Below are positions 16,403 to 25,892 of a stretch of DNA of 64,000 nt, one piece after another. A model generated the notes under the pieces. The model searched no databases. It was not told the DNA's origin and saw nothing but the letters and a program-made list of their open reading frames with translations. Both the position numbers and the translations under genes were made by a program. Each line of letters starts with the position of its first letter. Within the stretch, counting starts at the first letter, position 1. This DNA comes from Labrenzia sp. 011 (lineage in GTDB: Bacteria; Pseudomonadota; Alphaproteobacteria; Rhizobiales; Stappiaceae), in the NCBI RefSeq assembly GCF_003075075.1, contig NZ_QCYM01000009.1, forward strand, positions 1 to 64,000, written 5' to 3'.

Positions 16403-17516
16403 TCCGAAAGCAGCGTCGGGCCTGGAGTTCCGTTTCTTCGCTCCCCTGAGCGAAGATCTCCCTTCGGGCGCCTGGCAGCAATTGTGCGATGCGGCTCTCG
16501 ATCCGAACCCGTTTTTCAGCCCGGCGTTCCTGTGTCCCTACCTGCAGCACATGGGCCGGGGAGAGGTCCGGCTTGCCGTGGTCCGCGACGCCGGGACGGG
16601 GGCGTGGCTTCTGGCGGCTCCCGTGGGACGGCGCCGTCTCGGCATGGTGCTGCCGGCCGCCACGGTCTGGGCAACGGACTATTCCCCTCTCGGCACGCCT
16701 CTCATGCATCCGCAGGCCGGGGGGGATGCCGTCGACGTCTTCCTTTGGGCGGCGGCCGGGTCCGGCGCCCTGCTGGCCATCCCCTATCTGCCGCTGGCGT
16801 CGGAAACGGCGGCGCGCCTGCGCGGGTCGCCGGCCGTGCGGATCGCGGTTGCCGCGCCGGAGAAGCGCTCCGGGCACGACGCGGGACCTGCCGGCGAGCA
16901 ACAGCTGCAGGCCGCCTTCAGCGGCAAGCGGCGCAAGGAGATGCGCCGGCTGCTCCGCCGTCTCGGGGATGAGGGGGAGATTCGCTTTGAAAGCCTGAAA
17001 GGTCCGGACGTCGCAGGCGCCTTCGACGCTTTCCTTCGCCTGGAAGCCAAGGGGTGGAAAGGCCGCTCGGGAACCGCCCTGGCAAGCCGGCCGCAGACCG
17101 AAGCCTTCGCCAGAACCGCGATTGCCAATCTGGCCGCGGTGGACAGTGTGCGCATCGACCAGCTGCGGGCAGGCGATGCGCTGGTGGCCTCTCTTGTCCT
17201 GATCCAGGAGCGCGGCCATGTCTTTTCCTGGAAAATCGCCTTTGACGAAAGCCGCGCACGTTTTTCTCCGGGCGCCCAGATTGCCCTGCAGGCCTTGCGG
17301 GAAAATCTGGCGATGCCGGGGTTCGAAGGGGCCGATTCCCTGGCGATCCCCGGTCATTCCATGATCGAACCGCTCTGGCGGGGCCGCGTGGAAACGGGAA
17401 CGCTGCTGGCGGCGAAAGGGCCTCTGGGAGGCCTGATGACGGCCGCCGGGGAAAGGGACCTTGCGGCGATGCGCTGCCTGCGCCGGATCGCGCGTGCGGT
17501 GAAACGGCGGCTGTAG
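16392..17516 (+). CDS. GNAT-type acetyltransferase (CelD/BcsL, GNAT_6-like)
   Basis: 374 aa. The central block KRRKEMRRLLRRLGDEG near residue 180, FLRLEAKGWKGRSGTAL near 215 and the late segment FSWKIAFDESRARFSPG near 280 are typical of FemAB/CelD-like acetyltransferases in polysaccharide loci. The TTG start overlaps the flippase end and has GAGGGAA 7-8 bp upstream, implying translational coupling. It probably modifies the glycan exported by the flippase. Confidence 0.75.
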   Translation: MTSDPKAASGLEFRFFAPLSEDLPSGAWQQLCDAALDPNPFFSPAFLCPYLQHMGRGEVRLAVVRDAGTGAWLLAAPVGRRRLGMVLPAATVWATDYSPLGTPLMHPQAGGDAVDVFLWAAAGSGALLAIPYLPLASETAARLRGSPAVRIAVAAPEKRSGHDAGPAGEQQLQAAFSGKRRKEMRRLLRRLGDEGEIRFESLKGPDVAGAFDAFLRLEAKGWKGRSGTALASRPQTEAFARTAIANLAAVDSVRIDQLRAGDALVASLVLIQERGHVFSWKIAFDESRARFSPGAQIALQALRENLAMPGFEGADSLAIPGHSMIEPLWRGRVETGTLLAAKGPLGGLMTAAGERDLAAMRCLRRIARAVKRRL

Positions 17517-17577
17517 CGTGTTGCGTTCGGGCGATTTCCCGAGGTCAGTTCAACGCGCCACGCTTGAAGGGAGCCGT

Positions 17578-19224
17578 TCAGGTAAAGTTTGCATCCTCAC
17601 GCTCCGTCCTTGAGCGTTCGCGAAGTTCGCGGCGGATGATCTTGCCCGTGGTGGTCATGGGCAGGTCGTCGACAAATGCGATCTCGCGCGGATATTCATG
17701 GGCGGACAGGCGGTTGCGGACAAATGCGCGGATGCTGTCCTCCAGCACCTCGCCGGGTTCTTCTCCCGGCTTCAGAACGACATAGGCCTTGACGATTTCC
17801 GTGCGCAGCGGATCCGGCTTGCCGATGACCGCGGCCAGGGCCACGGAGGGATGCTTGATCAGGCAATCCTCGATCTCCCCCGGTCCGATCCGGTAACTGG
17901 CGGAGGTGATGATATCGTCGTCCCGGCCGACAAAATGCACATATCCGTCCTCGTCGACCACGCCCTGGTCCCCGGTGATCATCCAGTCGCCGATGAATTT
18001 CTCTTCGGTCGCCTCCGGCTTGTTCCAGTATTTCAGGAACATCACCGGGTCGGGCCGCCTGATGGCGATCTGGCCGAGGGTTTCCGGAGGCAGAGGTGTG
18101 CCGGCGCTGTCGATGATCGCCACCTCGTGTCCGGGAATGGCCTTGCCGATGGCGCCGGAGCGGCTGACGCCCATCTGCGAGGCGGATCCCAGAACCGCGT
18201 TGCATTCGGTCTGGCCGTAGAACTCGTTGACCGGAAAGCCGAAGGTTTCGGCGAACCAGTCATAGGTTTCGCGGCCGAGGGACTCTCCGGCCGAGCCGAC
18301 GCTGCGCCAGGAAAGCTTGAACCGCCTGCCCGGATTGTCGACCGCGCGCAACATCTTCAGGGCTGTCGGGGGAATGAAAACGTTGCGGATGGCCTGGGTT
18401 TCCAGCAGACGGAAGGCAAACTCCGGATCGAATTTTTTGAAGGCATGGCAAACCACGGGCACGCCGAGGGCGAGGGCGGGAAAAAGAGCGTTCAGGAGTC
18501 CGCCCGCCCAGGCCCAGTCGGCGGGCGTCCACAGGATGTCGCCGCTGCGGCCGAGAAAATTCTGCGACAGTTCGATGCCCGGCATGTGGCCGGGCAGCAC
18601 GCGGTGACCATGCAGCACGCCTTTCGGCTGACCCGTGGTGCCCGAGGTGTAGATCATCAGCGCGGGATCGTCCGGTGTGGTCTGCAATGTGTCGTAGCTG
18701 TCGGAGGCGGCGGACAGAAGATCCTCGAAGCCCAGCACCCCGGTGTCCGGCCCATCCACACAGACGACCAGACCCAGGTCGGGAAGGTCCTCCCGGATTT
18801 CCGCCAGCTTCTCCACTCCCGCCGTGTCGGTCACAAGGGCCCTGGCGCCGGAGTCCGACAGGCGATAGCGCAGGGCCTCGCGCCCGAACAGAGATGCCAG
18901 CGGCACGGCAATCGCACCGAGCTTGTACGCACCGATATGGGCAATCGCGGTTTGCGGGATCTGGGGCAGGAGCAGGGCCACCCGGTCGCCTCGCCGGATG
19001 CCTTGCGCCTCAAGGGCGTTGGCGAAGCGGTTTGCCGCCCGGTTGAGGGCCTGGTGGCTCCAGTCCTGCTGCGATCCGTCCGCAAGCATGTGGCGGATGG
19101 CAAGACGCTGCGGGTCCTTCGCGGCCCATTGGTCGCTTATGGCGCCCGCCATGTTGAAGGTTTCTGGCAAGGCCCAGCGGAAACGGGCTTTCAGCGTGTC
19201 ATAGTCGCTGGCGGGCTGCAGCAT
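17578..19224 (-). CDS. Acyl-CoA synthetase (AMP-binding, medium-chain type)
   Basis: 548 aa ANL enzyme. The P-loop MIYTSGTTGQPKG is at about residues 191-203, with WTPADWAWAGGL near 235, NEFYGQTECNAVLGSA near 335, the adenylation Asp in WMITGDQG near 415 and the catalytic C-terminal Lys in MTTTGKIIRREL near 530. It forms acyl-CoA from a carboxylic acid and ATP. The WTPADWAWAGG motif fits the medium-chain/AcsA-like branch. It is monocistronic, and its acid substrate is unknown. Confidence 0.88.
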   Translation of the reverse strand: MLQPASDYDTLKARFRWALPETFNMAGAISDQWAAKDPQRLAIRHMLADGSQQDWSHQALNRAANRFANALEAQGIRRGDRVALLLPQIPQTAIAHIGAYKLGAIAVPLASLFGREALRYRLSDSGARALVTDTAGVEKLAEIREDLPDLGLVVCVDGPDTGVLGFEDLLSAASDSYDTLQTTPDDPALMIYTSGTTGQPKGVLHGHRVLPGHMPGIELSQNFLGRSGDILWTPADWAWAGGLLNALFPALALGVPVVCHAFKKFDPEFAFRLLETQAIRNVFIPPTALKMLRAVDNPGRRFKLSWRSVGSAGESLGRETYDWFAETFGFPVNEFYGQTECNAVLGSASQMGVSRSGAIGKAIPGHEVAIIDSAGTPLPPETLGQIAIRRPDPVMFLKYWNKPEATEEKFIGDWMITGDQGVVDEDGYVHFVGRDDDIITSASYRIGPGEIEDCLIKHPSVALAAVIGKPDPLRTEIVKAYVVLKPGEEPGEVLEDSIRAFVRNRLSAHEYPREIAFVDDLPMTTTGKIIRRELRERSRTEREDANFT

Positions 19225-19301
19225 AGGTCGGATTCCGGTGCTAAAAAATTAGGCAGCGGAGTTTAGGGCGCGGGATGCTGCAGCGCAATAGATCTGCTGA
19301 A

Positions 19302-20225
19302 TTACCTTTTGGCCAGCGGATGCGCGCTTTCCACCAGCTCCCGCAGGCGTTCGTCGAGAACATGGGTGTAGATCTGCGTGGTGGAGATGTCCGCATGCCC
19401 CAGGAGCTGTTGCACCACGCGCAGATCCGCGCCGTTCTGCAGCAGATGGGAGGCGAAGGCATGGCGCAGGACGTGGGGCGAGACCTTCGTGGCGTCAAGA
19501 CCTGCGGCCACCGCCAGATCCTTGAGGTCACGGGCGAAATGCTGCCGGGTCAGATGTCCGCTGTCTCCATGGGAGGGGAAAAGCCAGGGGCTCTTTTCAT
19601 GGGCCCCCTCCGCGGCGCGCAAGCCGACATAGTCCTTCATGGCCGCCTGGGCCGCGCGGGACAGGGGAACCAGCCGTTCCTTGCCGCCCTTGCCCCTGAT
19701 CTCGATCAGCCGGGCATCCCTCAAGGCGGCGGACACGGGCAGGGCGACCAGTTCCGACACCCGCAGGCCGGTTGCGTAGAGGGTTTCGATTAGCGTGTAC
19801 ATGCGCTGGGCGCGCAGGCGGGCGGCGGCACTCTTCTGAGGTTTTTCCGCTTCCCTTCGGGCCGTCTCGATCAGGATATCGACCTCGTCCATCGAGAGCA
19901 CCTTGGGCAGGCTGGCGCGTTTCCTGGGGGCGGACAGGGTCCGGGTCGGGTCGTCCTCCCGGCTGCCTTCCGCATAAAGGAACTTGTAGAACTGTTTCAG
20001 CGCCGAAAGCCGGCGCGCCTGGGAGGTTTCGGCGAAACCGCGCCGGACGAGGTCGCCCAGATAGGCGGAAATATCCTCCGGGCAGGCGGCCGCCAGGGAT
20101 TTGCGGCCCAGAAAGCCGGAAAAATCCTCCAGGTCCCGCCGGTAACCCTCAAGAGTGTTCTCGGCCGCGCCGCGTTCGGCGGCCAGCATTTCCAGAAAGT
20201 TTTCCAGGTCGAAGCCAGTTGCCAT
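19302..20225 (-). CDS. xerD: Site-specific tyrosine recombinase XerD
   Basis: 307 aa, right for XerD. The N-terminal SAM-like DNA-binding domain spans residues 1-95. Catalytic residues are visible: Arg in TGLRVSEL, Lys in [11 protein letters not shown], His/Arg in [12 protein letters not shown], His in [10 protein letters not shown] and the nucleophile Tyr in IYTHV. With XerC it resolves chromosome dimers at dif. The ATG at 20225 overlaps by one base the stop of the small membrane-protein gene upstream, consistent with translational coupling. Confidence 0.93.
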   Translation of the reverse strand: MATGFDLENFLEMLAAERGAAENTLEGYRRDLEDFSGFLGRKSLAAACPEDISAYLGDLVRRGFAETSQARRLSALKQFYKFLYAEGSREDDPTRTLSAPRKRASLPKVLSMDEVDILIETARREAEKPQKSAAARLRAQRMYTLIETLYATGLRVSELVALPVSAALRDARLIEIRGKGGKERLVPLSRAAQAAMKDYVGLRAAEGAHEKSPWLFPSHGDSGHLTRQHFARDLKDLAVAAGLDATKVSPHVLRHAFASHLLQNGADLRVVQQLLGHADISTTQIYTHVLDERLRELVESAHPLAKR

Positions 20226-20368
20226 CAGCGGCCAAAACCGTCCTTCTTGACACGAACCGTGATTTCCCGCTCGCGGGGGTCGACAAAAGTCGCCAGCGAA
20301 TAAATCGCTCCGTATCCGAGCGCGCCCAGCAGCAGGAGCGCAAACAGCAATCGGGTCAGGGTCGGCAC
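20225..20368 (-). CDS. Small single-pass membrane protein between aroK and xerD
   Basis: 47 aa from a GTG start at 20368 with GGGAG upstream. The protein reads [20 protein letters not shown], then [20 protein letters not shown] and KKDGFGR: one hydrophobic helix followed by a short charged tail. Its stop overlaps the xerD start (TGATG). I recall similar tiny genes at this place in other Hyphomicrobiales, which supports it being real. No function is known to me. Confidence 0.75.
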   Translation of the reverse strand: MPTLTRLLFALLLLGALGYGAIYSLATFVDPREREITVRVKKDGFGR

Positions 20369-20510
20369 TCGGATCTCCCGGATCGTAACATTCGGCGAAT
20401 CGGATGCCGAATTGTTTCAGCAAGCGAGCGCCGCGCGCAAGGGATCAGATACCGACAACTTCCCGTGTTCTCCCCCGTGCCTTTTTCGTCGAATATGCTA
20501 CAACGCCGCC

Positions 20511-21158
20511 ATGAAAGAAAACGACAGGATGCGGAGCCCTGAAGAGGGCGCCGCGGAAATGACAGCGCAATCGGTCGACCGCGCCCGGCTTGTTCAGGCT
20601 CTGGGGCGCCGGTCGATCGTGCTGGTCGGCATCATGGGGTGCGGAAAGTCGACGGTGGGCAAGCGCCTCGCGCATCGGCTCGGGCTTGAATTTGTCGATG
20701 CGGATACCGAAATCGAGCGTGCCGCGAACATGACGGTGTCCGAGATCTTCGCCGAACATGGCGAAGACTATTTCCGCAGTGGCGAGGAACGGGTGATCGC
20801 CCGGCTGCTGCGGGAAGGCCCCCAGGTTCTGGCGACCGGCGGCGGCGCCTTCATGAGCGAGGCGACCCGGGCGGAAATCAGCGAACGGGGCCTTTCCATC
20901 TGGCTCAAGGTGGATCTGGAGACCGCAATGGCGAGAGTGCGCCGCCGGGCGACCCGGCCGCTGTTGCAGACCCCGGATCCGGAAGGGACGATGTGCAAGC
21001 TGCTGGCCGAGCGCGAACCCGTCTATGCCCGGGCGACGATGACCGTGCGGTCCAGGGACGTCCCGCATGAGGCTGTGGTGGACCAGATCGTTCTTACTCT
21101 TGCCGGTCACCTGTTGCAGGGTGAGGACGGCAGCCTTCCGAAGACCTCCATTTCCTGA
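20511..21158 (+). CDS. aroK: Shikimate kinase
   Basis: 215 aa; longer than E. coli AroK by an N-terminal extension of about 30 residues. Walker A GIMGCGKST at about 41-49, substrate residues in DADTEIE and FRSGEERVI, and the glycine-rich ATGGGAF near 107. It phosphorylates shikimate in chorismate synthesis. It is the first gene of aroK-aroB-corC, 18 bp before aroB, and is divergent from the xerD unit. Confidence 0.95.
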   Translation: MKENDRMRSPEEGAAEMTAQSVDRARLVQALGRRSIVLVGIMGCGKSTVGKRLAHRLGLEFVDADTEIERAANMTVSEIFAEHGEDYFRSGEERVIARLLREGPQVLATGGGAFMSEATRAEISERGLSIWLKVDLETAMARVRRRATRPLLQTPDPEGTMCKLLAEREPVYARATMTVRSRDVPHEAVVDQIVLTLAGHLLQGEDGSLPKTSIS

Positions 21159-21176
21159 ATTTCAAAGCGTGACAGC

Positions 21177-22331
21177 ATGGCAGATACGGCAACAGCAGAT
21201 GCAGAAAACGGCTCCGGGCAGGACGTGAAAGTCGTCCATGTGGATCTTGGTGCGCGCAGCTATGACATCAGGATCGGCCGCGGCCTGCTGGCATCGGCCG
21301 GTGCGGATATCGCCCTGGCCGTTCCCGGTGCGCGGCTGGCGGTCGTTGTTGACGAGACCGTCGCAAGGCTGCATCTGAAGGCTTTCTCGGCAAGCCTGGA
21401 CGCCGCCGGTCTGGAGCATACGGTAATTACCGTTCCGCCCGGCGAGAGCACCAAATGTTTCAGCCAGTTCGAGCGATTGTGCGATGAAATCCTGGCGGCA
21501 CGGCTGGAGCGCAACGATGCGGTCGTCGCGCTGGGCGGCGGCGTGGTCGGGGATCTGACCGGTTTTGCCGCATCGGCGGTGCGGCGCGGCATGACCTTCA
21601 TCCAGGTGCCGACAAGTCTTCTGGCCCAGGTGGACAGTTCCGTCGGCGGCAAGACCGGCATCAACTCCCGCCATGGCAAGAACCTGATCGGTGCCTTTCA
21701 CCAGCCGGTGCTCGTGCTGGCCGACACGGCCATCCTGGACACGCTGTCCCAGCGGGAGTTCCGCGCGGGATATGCGGAAGTCGCGAAATACGGCCTGCTT
21801 GGCGATGCGGATTTCTTTGCCTGGCTCGAGGACAACTGGCAGGCGGTCTTTGCCGGCGGCGGCGAGCGGGAGGAGGCGGTTGCCCGGTCCTGCCAGGCCA
21901 AGGCCGATGTCGTTGCCGCCGACGAGCTGGAAGGGGGGCGCCGGGCGCTGCTCAATCTTGGCCATACCTTCGGCCATGCACTGGAATCGGCGGTATCCTA
22001 TGAAACCGAACGCCTCGTCCATGGCGAAGGGGTTTCCATCGGCATGATGCTGGCGCATGAGTTTTCCGAACGGCTCGGGCTGATCGGCGAAGAGACGAGC
22101 CTGCGTGTGCGCAAGCATCTGACGGATGTCGGCCTGCCGGTGCGGATCGGACAGATTCCGGGACAGCTGCCGCCCGCGGAAACCTTCATGGATATCATCG
22201 CGCAGGACAAGAAGGTGAGCCGGGGAGCGCTGACCTTCATCCTGACCCGCGGCATCGGCGAGGCCTTTGTCGAAAAGGGCGTGGATCCCGCGCAGGTTCT
22301 GGACTTTCTCAAGGAGAAGCTTCCGGCATGA
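21177..22331 (+). CDS. aroB: 3-dehydroquinate synthase
   Basis: 384 aa. NAD- and Zn-binding features: ERNDAVVALGGGVVGDLTGFAAS at about 115-137 (split), VPTSLLAQVDSSVGGKTGIN, the metal ligands in GYAEVAKYG (Glu), LNLGHTFGHALE (His) and HGEGVSIGM (His). It makes 3-dehydroquinate, the first ring of the shikimate pathway, and works in the same pathway as AroK upstream. It overlaps the next gene by 4 bp. Confidence 0.96.
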   Translation: MADTATADAENGSGQDVKVVHVDLGARSYDIRIGRGLLASAGADIALAVPGARLAVVVDETVARLHLKAFSASLDAAGLEHTVITVPPGESTKCFSQFERLCDEILAARLERNDAVVALGGGVVGDLTGFAASAVRRGMTFIQVPTSLLAQVDSSVGGKTGINSRHGKNLIGAFHQPVLVLADTAILDTLSQREFRAGYAEVAKYGLLGDADFFAWLEDNWQAVFAGGGEREEAVARSCQAKADVVAADELEGGRRALLNLGHTFGHALESAVSYETERLVHGEGVSIGMMLAHEFSERLGLIGEETSLRVRKHLTDVGLPVRIGQIPGQLPPAETFMDIIAQDKKVSRGALTFILTRGIGEAFVEKGVDPAQVLDFLKEKLPA

Positions 22332-23668
22332 TGGAAACAGCTGTCTGGCTGGCGATTGCCGCCATTTTTGTGCTTCTGGTTCTCTCGGGTTTCTTTTCCG
22401 GTTCGGAGACGGCGCTCACCGCCGCGTCCCGTGCCCGGCTGCATCAGCTTGAAAAGACCGGCGACTGGCGGGCGGGCGTGGCCAGCCGCCTGATCGCGTC
22501 CCGGGAACGGCTGATCGGCGCGCTGCTTCTGGGCAACAACCTCGTGAACATTCTGGCCTCGGCGCTGGCGACCAGTGTGTTCATGACCCTGTTCGGCGAG
22601 GCGGGGGTGGCGCTTGCGACCCTCGTCATGACGGTGCTGGTGCTGGTCTTTTCCGAAGTGCTGCCGAAAACCTGGGCGATATCCAACCCGGAGCGTTTTG
22701 CCGTGGCGGTCTCGCCGATCGTGCGGCTGGTTGTCGCGGTCTTCGGGCCGGTGGTGATCGGAGTGGAGTGGATCGTTCGCCATATTCTGAAACTGGTCGG
22801 GGTCGATGTCCACGATGACAGGTCCATTCTCTCCGCGCTCGATGAGCTGCGTGGCGCCGTGGATCTGCAGCATATCGAGGGTGCTCTGGAAAAGGGGGAG
22901 CGCGACCGTCTCGGCGGTCTGCTCGATCTTGCCGAGCTGGAAGTGTCCGACGTGATGGTGCACAGGACCAACATGGTGGCGCTCAACGCGGATGACAGCG
23001 CCGCCAATCTGGTCGACGCCACGCTGGCATCGCCCTACACGCGTATTCCGCTGTGGCGGGGCGAAAGCGACAATTTCGTCGGCGTTCTGCATGCCAAGGA
23101 CCTGCTGCGGGCACTGCATGCGGTGGGGGGCGATACCAGCAAGATCGACATTCTGGATATCGCGGCTCCGGCCTGGTTCGTGCCGGACACGACCAGCCTC
23201 AAAGACCAGCTCAATGCCTTCCTGCGCAACAAGTCGCATTTCGCGCTCGTCGTCGACGAATACGGCGAGGTGATGGGGCTGGTAACCCTCGAGGACATTC
23301 TGGAGGAGATCGTCGGCGAGATCGCCGATGAGCACGATGTCGAACTGGAAGGCCTGCGCCCGCAGGCGGACGGATCGGTGATCGTCGACGGGTCCGTTCC
23401 CATCCGGGATCTCAACCGGGCCGCCGACTGGAATCTGCCGGACGACGAGGCGACGACAATCGCCGGTCTGGTCATTCACGAGGCGCGGATGATCCCGGAG
23501 GAGCGGCAGATCTTCACCTTCCACGGCTTCCGCTTCACGGTTCTCAGACGGGAGAAGAACCGCATCACCCGGCTGAGGATCATGCCGCTTGGGCAGGCGC
23601 GTGCGCTGGCCGGTTCGGATGCCGCCCGCGCGCCCGTGCAGTCCCTGCCGTCGCAAGCGGGTTCGTGA
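22328..23668 (+). CDS. HlyC/CorC family transporter (CNNM and CBS domains)
   Basis: 446 aa. N-terminal CNNM/DUF21 membrane domain with the conserved FFSGSETALTAASRARL (about 19-35) and LLGNNLVNILASALAT; then paired CBS domains (about 205-330) containing TRIPLWRGESDNFVGV and LVVDEYGEVMGLVTLEDILEEI in two parts; then a C-terminal CorC/HlyC domain. It is a likely Mg2+/Co2+ export or resistance protein. It overlaps aroB by ATGA. Confidence 0.9.
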   Translation: MMETAVWLAIAAIFVLLVLSGFFSGSETALTAASRARLHQLEKTGDWRAGVASRLIASRERLIGALLLGNNLVNILASALATSVFMTLFGEAGVALATLVMTVLVLVFSEVLPKTWAISNPERFAVAVSPIVRLVVAVFGPVVIGVEWIVRHILKLVGVDVHDDRSILSALDELRGAVDLQHIEGALEKGERDRLGGLLDLAELEVSDVMVHRTNMVALNADDSAANLVDATLASPYTRIPLWRGESDNFVGVLHAKDLLRALHAVGGDTSKIDILDIAAPAWFVPDTTSLKDQLNAFLRNKSHFALVVDEYGEVMGLVTLEDILEEIVGEIADEHDVELEGLRPQADGSVIVDGSVPIRDLNRAADWNLPDDEATTIAGLVIHEARMIPEERQIFTFHGFRFTVLRREKNRITRLRIMPLGQARALAGSDAARAPVQSLPSQAGS

Positions 23669-23743
23669 CGTGATGTAGCAGATGCCTGCCTGCGCCCGGG
23701 CGCAGGCCGAATTGCTTCGGAAACAGGGCCGGAAAGGGGCCGC

Positions 23744-24040
23744 TCAGTCCGCGATCCGCGCCGCGCGGGGATCGGGCTCGCTGTCGGAGCGGATCTCGAG
23801 GGCCAGGGCGTGGATGCCGTTGGCCAGTTCCTCCGCCAGAACGTCGTTCACCGCCCGGTGGCGCGCCAGGCGGTTCATGCCCTCAAACGCGGCGGCGGCA
23901 ATCTGGACGCGAAAATGGGTCTCGCCACCCTCCTTCCAGCCCCCGTGGCCGCGATGTTTCTCGGACTCGTCGATGACGTTCAGAAAGGACGGGGAAAAGG
24001 CCGATGTCAGCTTGATGACGATAATCTCTTTGGTGTTCAT
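23744..24040 (-). CDS. bolA: BolA family protein
   Basis: 98 aa. BolA/class II KH-like fold with ESEKHRGHGGWKEGGETHFRVQI (read in two parts around residue 26-47) and the NRLARHRAVNDVLAEEL signature near residue 55-72. BolA proteins partner with monothiol glutaredoxins in Fe-S trafficking. It is convergent with the corC gene and divergent from the J-domain gene. Confidence 0.9.
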   Translation of the reverse strand: MNTKEIIVIKLTSAFSPSFLNVIDESEKHRGHGGWKEGGETHFRVQIAAAAFEGMNRLARHRAVNDVLAEELANGIHALALEIRSDSEPDPRAARIAD

Positions 24041-24211
24041 GTTTTTAACGTGTACCCCCTGTTTTCAAAGTTCAAGTCTTTGCTGCTCCGGTCGCGACTG
24101 ATAAAGTAACGGGCTTTCCGACGTCCGGGAGTCGCGATGCCAATCCGGCCCCGGTTCAACTTAATCGCCTGCGGCGGGTCCGCAGCCTGATGGATCTCAA
24201 TATCTTACCGC

Positions 24212-24802
24212 ATGAAACTGGATTCCAAACTCTTCGACAGCATTCGGGTCAAGCCGGACAAGGAACGGGCCAAGCAGGACGGTCATCCGGTCTGTGAACA
24301 CCCGGGATGCAAGAGGCCCGGCACGCACCGGGCGCCGAAAGGGCGCGACCGGGAAGGCCAGTATTTCAACTTCTGTGTCGATCACGTCCGCGAGTACAAC
24401 AAGTCCTACAACTATTTCAACGGGATGGGCGACGACGACGTGCGGTCCTATCACAAGGACAGCCTGACCGGCCATCGCCCGACCTGGAAGATGGGTGTCA
24501 ACCGGCAGGCGGCCGATGGTCCGGACGGGCATGACCCGCGTGCCGACATGCGGACAAATGCGCAGCGCAGGGCCGCCCAGGGACATCGTCCGCGGCAAAG
24601 AAAACTGCTGGCGCTTGAAAAACGTTCGCTGGATGTGCTCAATCTGTCCTACACAGCCCGTGGCGCCGATATAAAAGCGCGGTATAAGGAGCTTGTGAAA
24701 TTGAACCATCCGGATGCCAATGGCGGCGACAGGTCTTCCGAAGACCGCCTGCGGGAGATCATTCAGGCCTATAATGTCCTGAAAAAAGCCGGGTTCCTTT
24801 GA
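24212..24802 (+). CDS. J-domain (DnaJ-like) protein with N-terminal cysteine cluster
   Basis: 196 aa. The C-terminal J domain (about 138-196) has the essential HPD in [12 protein letters not shown] and the helix [10 protein letters not shown]. The N-terminal half has [10 protein letters not shown] and [17 protein letters not shown], which could bind a metal. It likely recruits DnaK to a specific client. The gene sits just before cobS-cobT, a conserved Hyphomicrobiales arrangement. Confidence 0.88.
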   Translation: MKLDSKLFDSIRVKPDKERAKQDGHPVCEHPGCKRPGTHRAPKGRDREGQYFNFCVDHVREYNKSYNYFNGMGDDDVRSYHKDSLTGHRPTWKMGVNRQAADGPDGHDPRADMRTNAQRRAAQGHRPRQRKLLALEKRSLDVLNLSYTARGADIKARYKELVKLNHPDANGGDRSSEDRLREIIQAYNVLKKAGFL

Positions 24803-24869
24803 GCCGGCAGGATCCTGCCGACTTTCCCAAACAGACCCTTCCCGAACAACTCGGGACTGCGGAGGACTG

Positions 24870-25856
24870 ATGACAGAGACGACGACTGCGGCCATCGCCA
24901 TGCCGGATACCAAAATTTCCGTGGAAGAGGTTTTCGGTTTCAAGTCCGGCCTCAAGGTGCCGGCATTTTCCGCGCCGTCCGAGCATGTACCTGAGCGTGA
25001 CGAAGACTACCTGTTCGACCGGGCAACCACATTGGCGATCCTTGCCGGATTCGCGCATAACCGCCGCGTTATGGTGACCGGTTATCACGGTACGGGGAAA
25101 TCGACGCATATCGAACAGGTGGCGTCCCGTCTCAACTGGCCCTGTATCCGCGTCAACCTGGACAGCCATATCTCCAGAATCGACCTTGTCGGCAAGGATG
25201 CGATCGTGCTGAAGGAGGGCCAGCAGGTCACCGAATTCAAGGACGGTATCCTGCCCTGGGCCTATCAGCACAATGTGGCGCTGGTGTTCGACGAATATGA
25301 TGCCGGCCGGCCGGACGTGATGTTCGTCATTCAGCGTATCCTGGAGTCCTCCGGGCGCCTGACGCTGCTCGACCAGAGCCGCGTCATCCGGCCGCATCCG
25401 GCCTTCCGTCTGTTCGCCACCGCCAATACGGTCGGTCTCGGTGATACCTCCGGTCTCTATCACGGCACGCAGCAGATCAACCAGGCGCAGATGGACCGCT
25501 GGTCCATCGTCACCACGCTGAATTATCTGCCGCATGACAACGAGGTCGACATCGTGCTGGCCAAGGCCAAGCACTTCCGCACCGAGGAAGGCCGTCAGAC
25601 CGTTTCCAAGATGGTGCGCCTCGCGGACATGACCCGCAATGCCTTCATCAACGGCGACCTTTCCACGGTCATGAGCCCGCGGACGGTGATCACCTGGGCC
25701 GAGAATGCGGAAATCTTCGGCGACGTGGGCTTCTCCTTCCGCCTGACCTTCCTCAACAAGTGTGACGACATGGAACAGTCCCTCGTCGCGGAATTCTATC
25801 AGCGTTGCTTCGGGGAAGACCTGCCGGAGTCGGCCGTCAACGTCGTGATGAGCTGA
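24870..25856 (+). CDS. cobS: Aerobic cobaltochelatase subunit CobS
   Basis: 328 aa AAA+ ATPase. Walker [10 protein letters not shown] at about 72-80, Walker [15 protein letters not shown] near 140, sensor-type [19 protein letters not shown] near 184. CobS and CobT form the chaperone-like ring that drives Co2+ insertion by CobN into hydrogenobyrinic acid diamide (B12 synthesis). GGAGGA precedes the ATG by 4 bp. No cobN is present in this window. Confidence 0.95.
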   Translation: MTETTTAAIAMPDTKISVEEVFGFKSGLKVPAFSAPSEHVPERDEDYLFDRATTLAILAGFAHNRRVMVTGYHGTGKSTHIEQVASRLNWPCIRVNLDSHISRIDLVGKDAIVLKEGQQVTEFKDGILPWAYQHNVALVFDEYDAGRPDVMFVIQRILESSGRLTLLDQSRVIRPHPAFRLFATANTVGLGDTSGLYHGTQQINQAQMDRWSIVTTLNYLPHDNEVDIVLAKAKHFRTEEGRQTVSKMVRLADMTRNAFINGDLSTVMSPRTVITWAENAEIFGDVGFSFRLTFLNKCDDMEQSLVAEFYQRCFGEDLPESAVNVVMS

Positions 25857-25892
25857 GGCCCATGGCTTCCAGTGCAAACAAGGGCGTAGGGT

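Noticed and set aside
19302-20225. XerD-like gene as a phage or integron integrase with an attachment site
   Set aside because: Length, neighbours and motifs fit housekeeping XerD; there is no tRNA, direct repeat or phage gene nearby.
24803-24869. Possible cobalamin riboswitch before cobS
   Set aside because: The 67-bp gap is too short and has no B12-box-like sequence.
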